From positions 21,279 through 85,278 of the forward strand of contig NZ_LMDM01000048.1 in assembly GCF_001425825.1 (NCBI RefSeq): DNA of 64,000 nt, read 5' to 3'. The position numbers were made by a program, and so were the translations under genes. Below the pieces are notes generated by a model. It was not told the DNA's origin and made no database searches. It saw only the letters and a list, made by a program, of their open reading frames with translations. This document shows positions 62,522 to 64,000 of this stretch, piece after piece. The DNA comes from Rhizobacter sp. Root1238. GTDB taxonomy: Bacteria > Pseudomonadota > Gammaproteobacteria > Burkholderiales > Burkholderiaceae_C. Each line of letters starts with the position of its first letter. Positions within the stretch are counted from its first letter, which is position 1.

Positions 62522-63256
62522 TCAGGACGGCAACGGTTCCAGCCGCAGCGCCTGCATCTCGTGGACGAGCGCGGCCAGCAGCTGCGGCTCGCTCTCGCGG
62601 ATGAAGAAATGCCCGCCGTCCAGCCAGGTCAGCGAGAACAGCGTGCGCGCCTCGCGGCGCCAGGCGGCCAGGCGCGCGGCATCGATGTCGTCGTGCCGGC
62701 CGCCGAAGGCGTGGATCGGCATCGCAAGCGGCGGGTGCGGCGTGTCGGCCACGCTGGCGCAGACGCGGTAGTCGGCACGCAGCGCATCGAGCGTGATGCG
62801 CAGCATCTCGGGGCTCGCGAACACCGCGTCGGGCGTGCCGCCCTGGCGGCGCAGGTCGGCGATCAGTTGCGCGTCGGTGTCCTTGTTCGCGAAGCGCTGC
62901 GGGTCACGCTGCGTCGGGGCCGGGCAGCCGCTGACGAACAGCGCCGCCGGGGCCGGCAGGCTGCGCTCGCGCAGGCGCTGCGCGATGCCCCAGGCCAGCA
63001 GGCCGCCCATGCTGTGGCCGAACAGCATGAAGCGGGCGCCGGGCCCGGCCATCGTTTCCGCATGGTCGTCGCAGAGCCTGGCGACCAGCGCCGCGAACGA
63101 CTCGACGAAGGGCTCGCCCAGGCGGCTGCCGCGGCCCGGCAACTCGACCGGCACGACCTGCACCCACGACGGCAGCAGGCGCCGCCAGCGCAGGTACATC
63201 GTCGCGCTGGCGCCGGCGCACGGCAGGCACAGCAGGCGGATCGGCGGCGCGTGCAT
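62522..63256 (-). CDS. Type II thioesterase
   Basis: A 244-residue editing thioesterase that clears misprimed or stalled carrier proteins of the assembly line. The family opening LLCLPCAGASATMYLRWRRL, the nucleophile elbow LFGHSMGGLLAW, the Asp in FGGRHDDID and the His in LDGGHFFIRE are all present. I chose the ATG at 63256, which shares a base with the mbtH stop (TGATG); the longer frame upstream overlaps mbtH and is not real. It is the second gene of the NRPS operon. Confidence 0.93.
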   Translation of the reverse strand: MHAPPIRLLCLPCAGASATMYLRWRRLLPSWVQVVPVELPGRGSRLGEPFVESFAALVARLCDDHAETMAGPGARFMLFGHSMGGLLAWGIAQRLRERSLPAPAALFVSGCPAPTQRDPQRFANKDTDAQLIADLRRQGGTPDAVFASPEMLRITLDALRADYRVCASVADTPHPPLAMPIHAFGGRHDDIDAARLAAWRREARTLFSLTWLDGGHFFIRESEPQLLAALVHEMQALRLEPLPS

Positions 63257-63489
63257 CAGCGCGATGCCGCGGCCTGCTCGTCCATCCAGCGGCGCAGCGA
63301 CAGCGGCCGCATGTCGGTCCATGCCGCGTCGACGAAGGCCAGCACCGTCTTCTTGTCACCGCTGGCGCCGGGCACCGCGGTCCAGCCGGCGGGCACGGCC
63401 TTCCAGTGCGGCCAGATGGAGTATTGGTCCTCGTGGTTGACGAGGACGATGAAGGTGTCGTCGTCGCGGTCGAAGCAGCTGGTGGACAT
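63256..63489 (-). CDS. MbtH-like protein
   Basis: A 77-residue MbtH-family chaperone that binds adenylation domains and is needed for their folding or activity. The family signature is complete: [20 protein letters not shown], then [14 protein letters not shown] with the conserved Trp residues. It is the first gene of the 27-kb NRPS operon, about 40 bases downstream of a strong copy of the shared ECF promoter. Confidence 0.96.
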   Translation of the reverse strand: MSTSCFDRDDDTFIVLVNHEDQYSIWPHWKAVPAGWTAVPGASGDKKTVLAFVDAAWTDMRPLSLRRWMDEQAAASR

Positions 63490-63529
63490 GGCAGGGCTCG
63501 TGGTTCGCGCAGTGGTGCGCCTTGCCTAC

Positions 63530-63559
63530 CATGACGAGCCGGGGGCGCGTTTGTTCAGC
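63530..63559 (-). promoter_or_regulatory. ECF-type promoter of the mbtH-NRPS operon
   Basis: Read on the minus strand: GCTGAACA (63559-63552), 15 bases, CGTCATG (63536-63530). The extended match GCTGAACAAAC-N9-GCTCGTCATGG is identical to the promoter before the acetyltransferase gene, while the 9-base middle differs. It leaves a leader of about 35 bases before mbtH. Confidence 0.75.
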
Positions 63560-63565
63560 GCCCCT

Positions 63566-64000
63566 CGTCCCGTTCGCCCTGAGCCTGTCGAGGGGCCGGG
63601 TTGAGCTTGTCGAAGCCTTGGTTCGATGCGCAGACCCTTCGACAAGCTCAGGGCGAACGGAGGAGTTCGGTGCTGTGCAGGCTGAACGCATCCCCCGTTC
63701 GGGCTGAGCTTGTCGAAGCCTTGGTTCGATGCGCAGACCCTTCGACAAGCTCAGGGCGAACGGAGGGAGTTCGGTGCTGTGCAGGCTGAACGCATACCCC
63801 GTTCGGGCTGAGCTTGTCGAAGCCCTGGTTCGATGCGCAGACCCTTCGACAAGCTCAGGGCGAACGGAGGAGTTCGGTGCTGTGCAGGCTGAACGCGCAC
63901 CCCGTTCGGGCTGAGCTTGTCGAAGCCCTGGTTCGATGCGCAGACCCTTCGACAAGCTCAGGGCGAACGGAGGGAGTTCGGTGCTGTGCAGGCTGAACGC
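63566..64000. repeat. Tandem array of REP-containing 103-104 bp units
   Basis: Four copies of a unit containing GAGCTTGTCGAAGCC, then TGGTTCGATGCGCAGACC, then CTTCGACAAGCTCAGGGCGA, then a GGAGTTCGGTGCTGTGCAGG tail. The GAGCTTGTCG landmarks fall at 63603, 63706, 63810 and 63913, so the period is 103-104 bases. The array continues past the right edge of the window. Each unit is itself a REP inverted pair. No gene is supported in it; the frames open through it are repeat translations. Confidence 0.9.

Noticed and set aside
63490..64000. Several open frames of about 60 to 200 residues with [23 protein letters not shown] repeats.
   Set aside because: They are translations of tandem REP units in different frames, with no ribosome site or non-repeat domain.
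63566..64000. A CRISPR array, because of regular repeats.
   Set aside because: The units are about 103 bases with internal inverted repeats and nearly identical throughout; there are no unique spacers and no cas genes.

Overview
The window is about 64 kb of very GC-rich DNA. Gene content (Spu/Puu polyamine catabolism, PvdA/PvdF/PvdQ-type siderophore genes, a FecI/FecR pair) and many copies of a REP-like repeat built on CTTCGACAAGCTCAGGGCGAACGG point to a betaproteobacterium of the order Burkholderiales. That placement is inference from gene style and repeats; no rRNA or tRNA gene is present.

Left part (1-8 kb), mixed housekeeping: the 3'-truncated end of a hotdog thioesterase-GNAT fusion, an HSL-type esterase, an iron-type alcohol dehydrogenase, a RES/Xre toxin-antitoxin pair with its own palindromic operator, isocitrate lyase with a readable promoter, a remnant of a 5'-nucleotidase, a small secreted protein and an agmatinase-family enzyme.

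Middle part (7.6-25.8 kb), polyamine island: an Lrp-type regulator, three class III aminotransferases, two glutamine-synthetase-like gamma-glutamyl-polyamine ligases, a PuuB-like oxidase, a PuuD-like amidase, an aldehyde dehydrogenase, a complete PotFGHI-type putrescine ABC importer, a porin-like outer-membrane protein and an EamA exporter. The core order amidase-ligase-aminotransferase-binding protein-ATPase-two permeases is that of the Pseudomonas spu locus. Together these genes would import putrescine and take it through GABA towards central metabolism by a direct transamination route and a gamma-glutamylated route.

Right part (25.8-63.6 kb), siderophore locus: a PvdQ-like periplasmic acylase and PvdF-like formyltransferase (minus strand) diverge from an IucB-like N-acetyltransferase, a PvdA-like ornithine hydroxylase, a FecI-type sigma factor, a FecR-type regulator and a TonB receptor (plus strand). 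A 27-kb minus-strand operon then encodes MbtH, a type II thioesterase, a TauD/SyrP-like hydroxylase and four megasynthases: FAAL-ACP-C-A-T, KS-AT-KR-ACP-C-A-T, C-A-T-E-C-A-T and C-A-T-TE. My reading of the adenylation pockets is Thr-like, Ser, two basic-residue (Glu239) pockets, then Asp. Two hydroxyornithine hydroxamates (one formyl, one acetyl) plus beta-hydroxy-aspartate would give a hexadentate acylated peptide siderophore with a polyketide-extended residue.

The strongest new signals are regulatory and structural. Three promoters in this locus share one motif with identical spacing, CTGAACA-N15-CGTCATG, and probably define the regulon of the local sigma factor, which itself has a Fur-box-like site in front of it. 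Two adenylation domains of one NRPS carry REP-derived in-frame insertions at the same position, one including a tandem octapeptide array. No siderophore exporter is visible inside the window.
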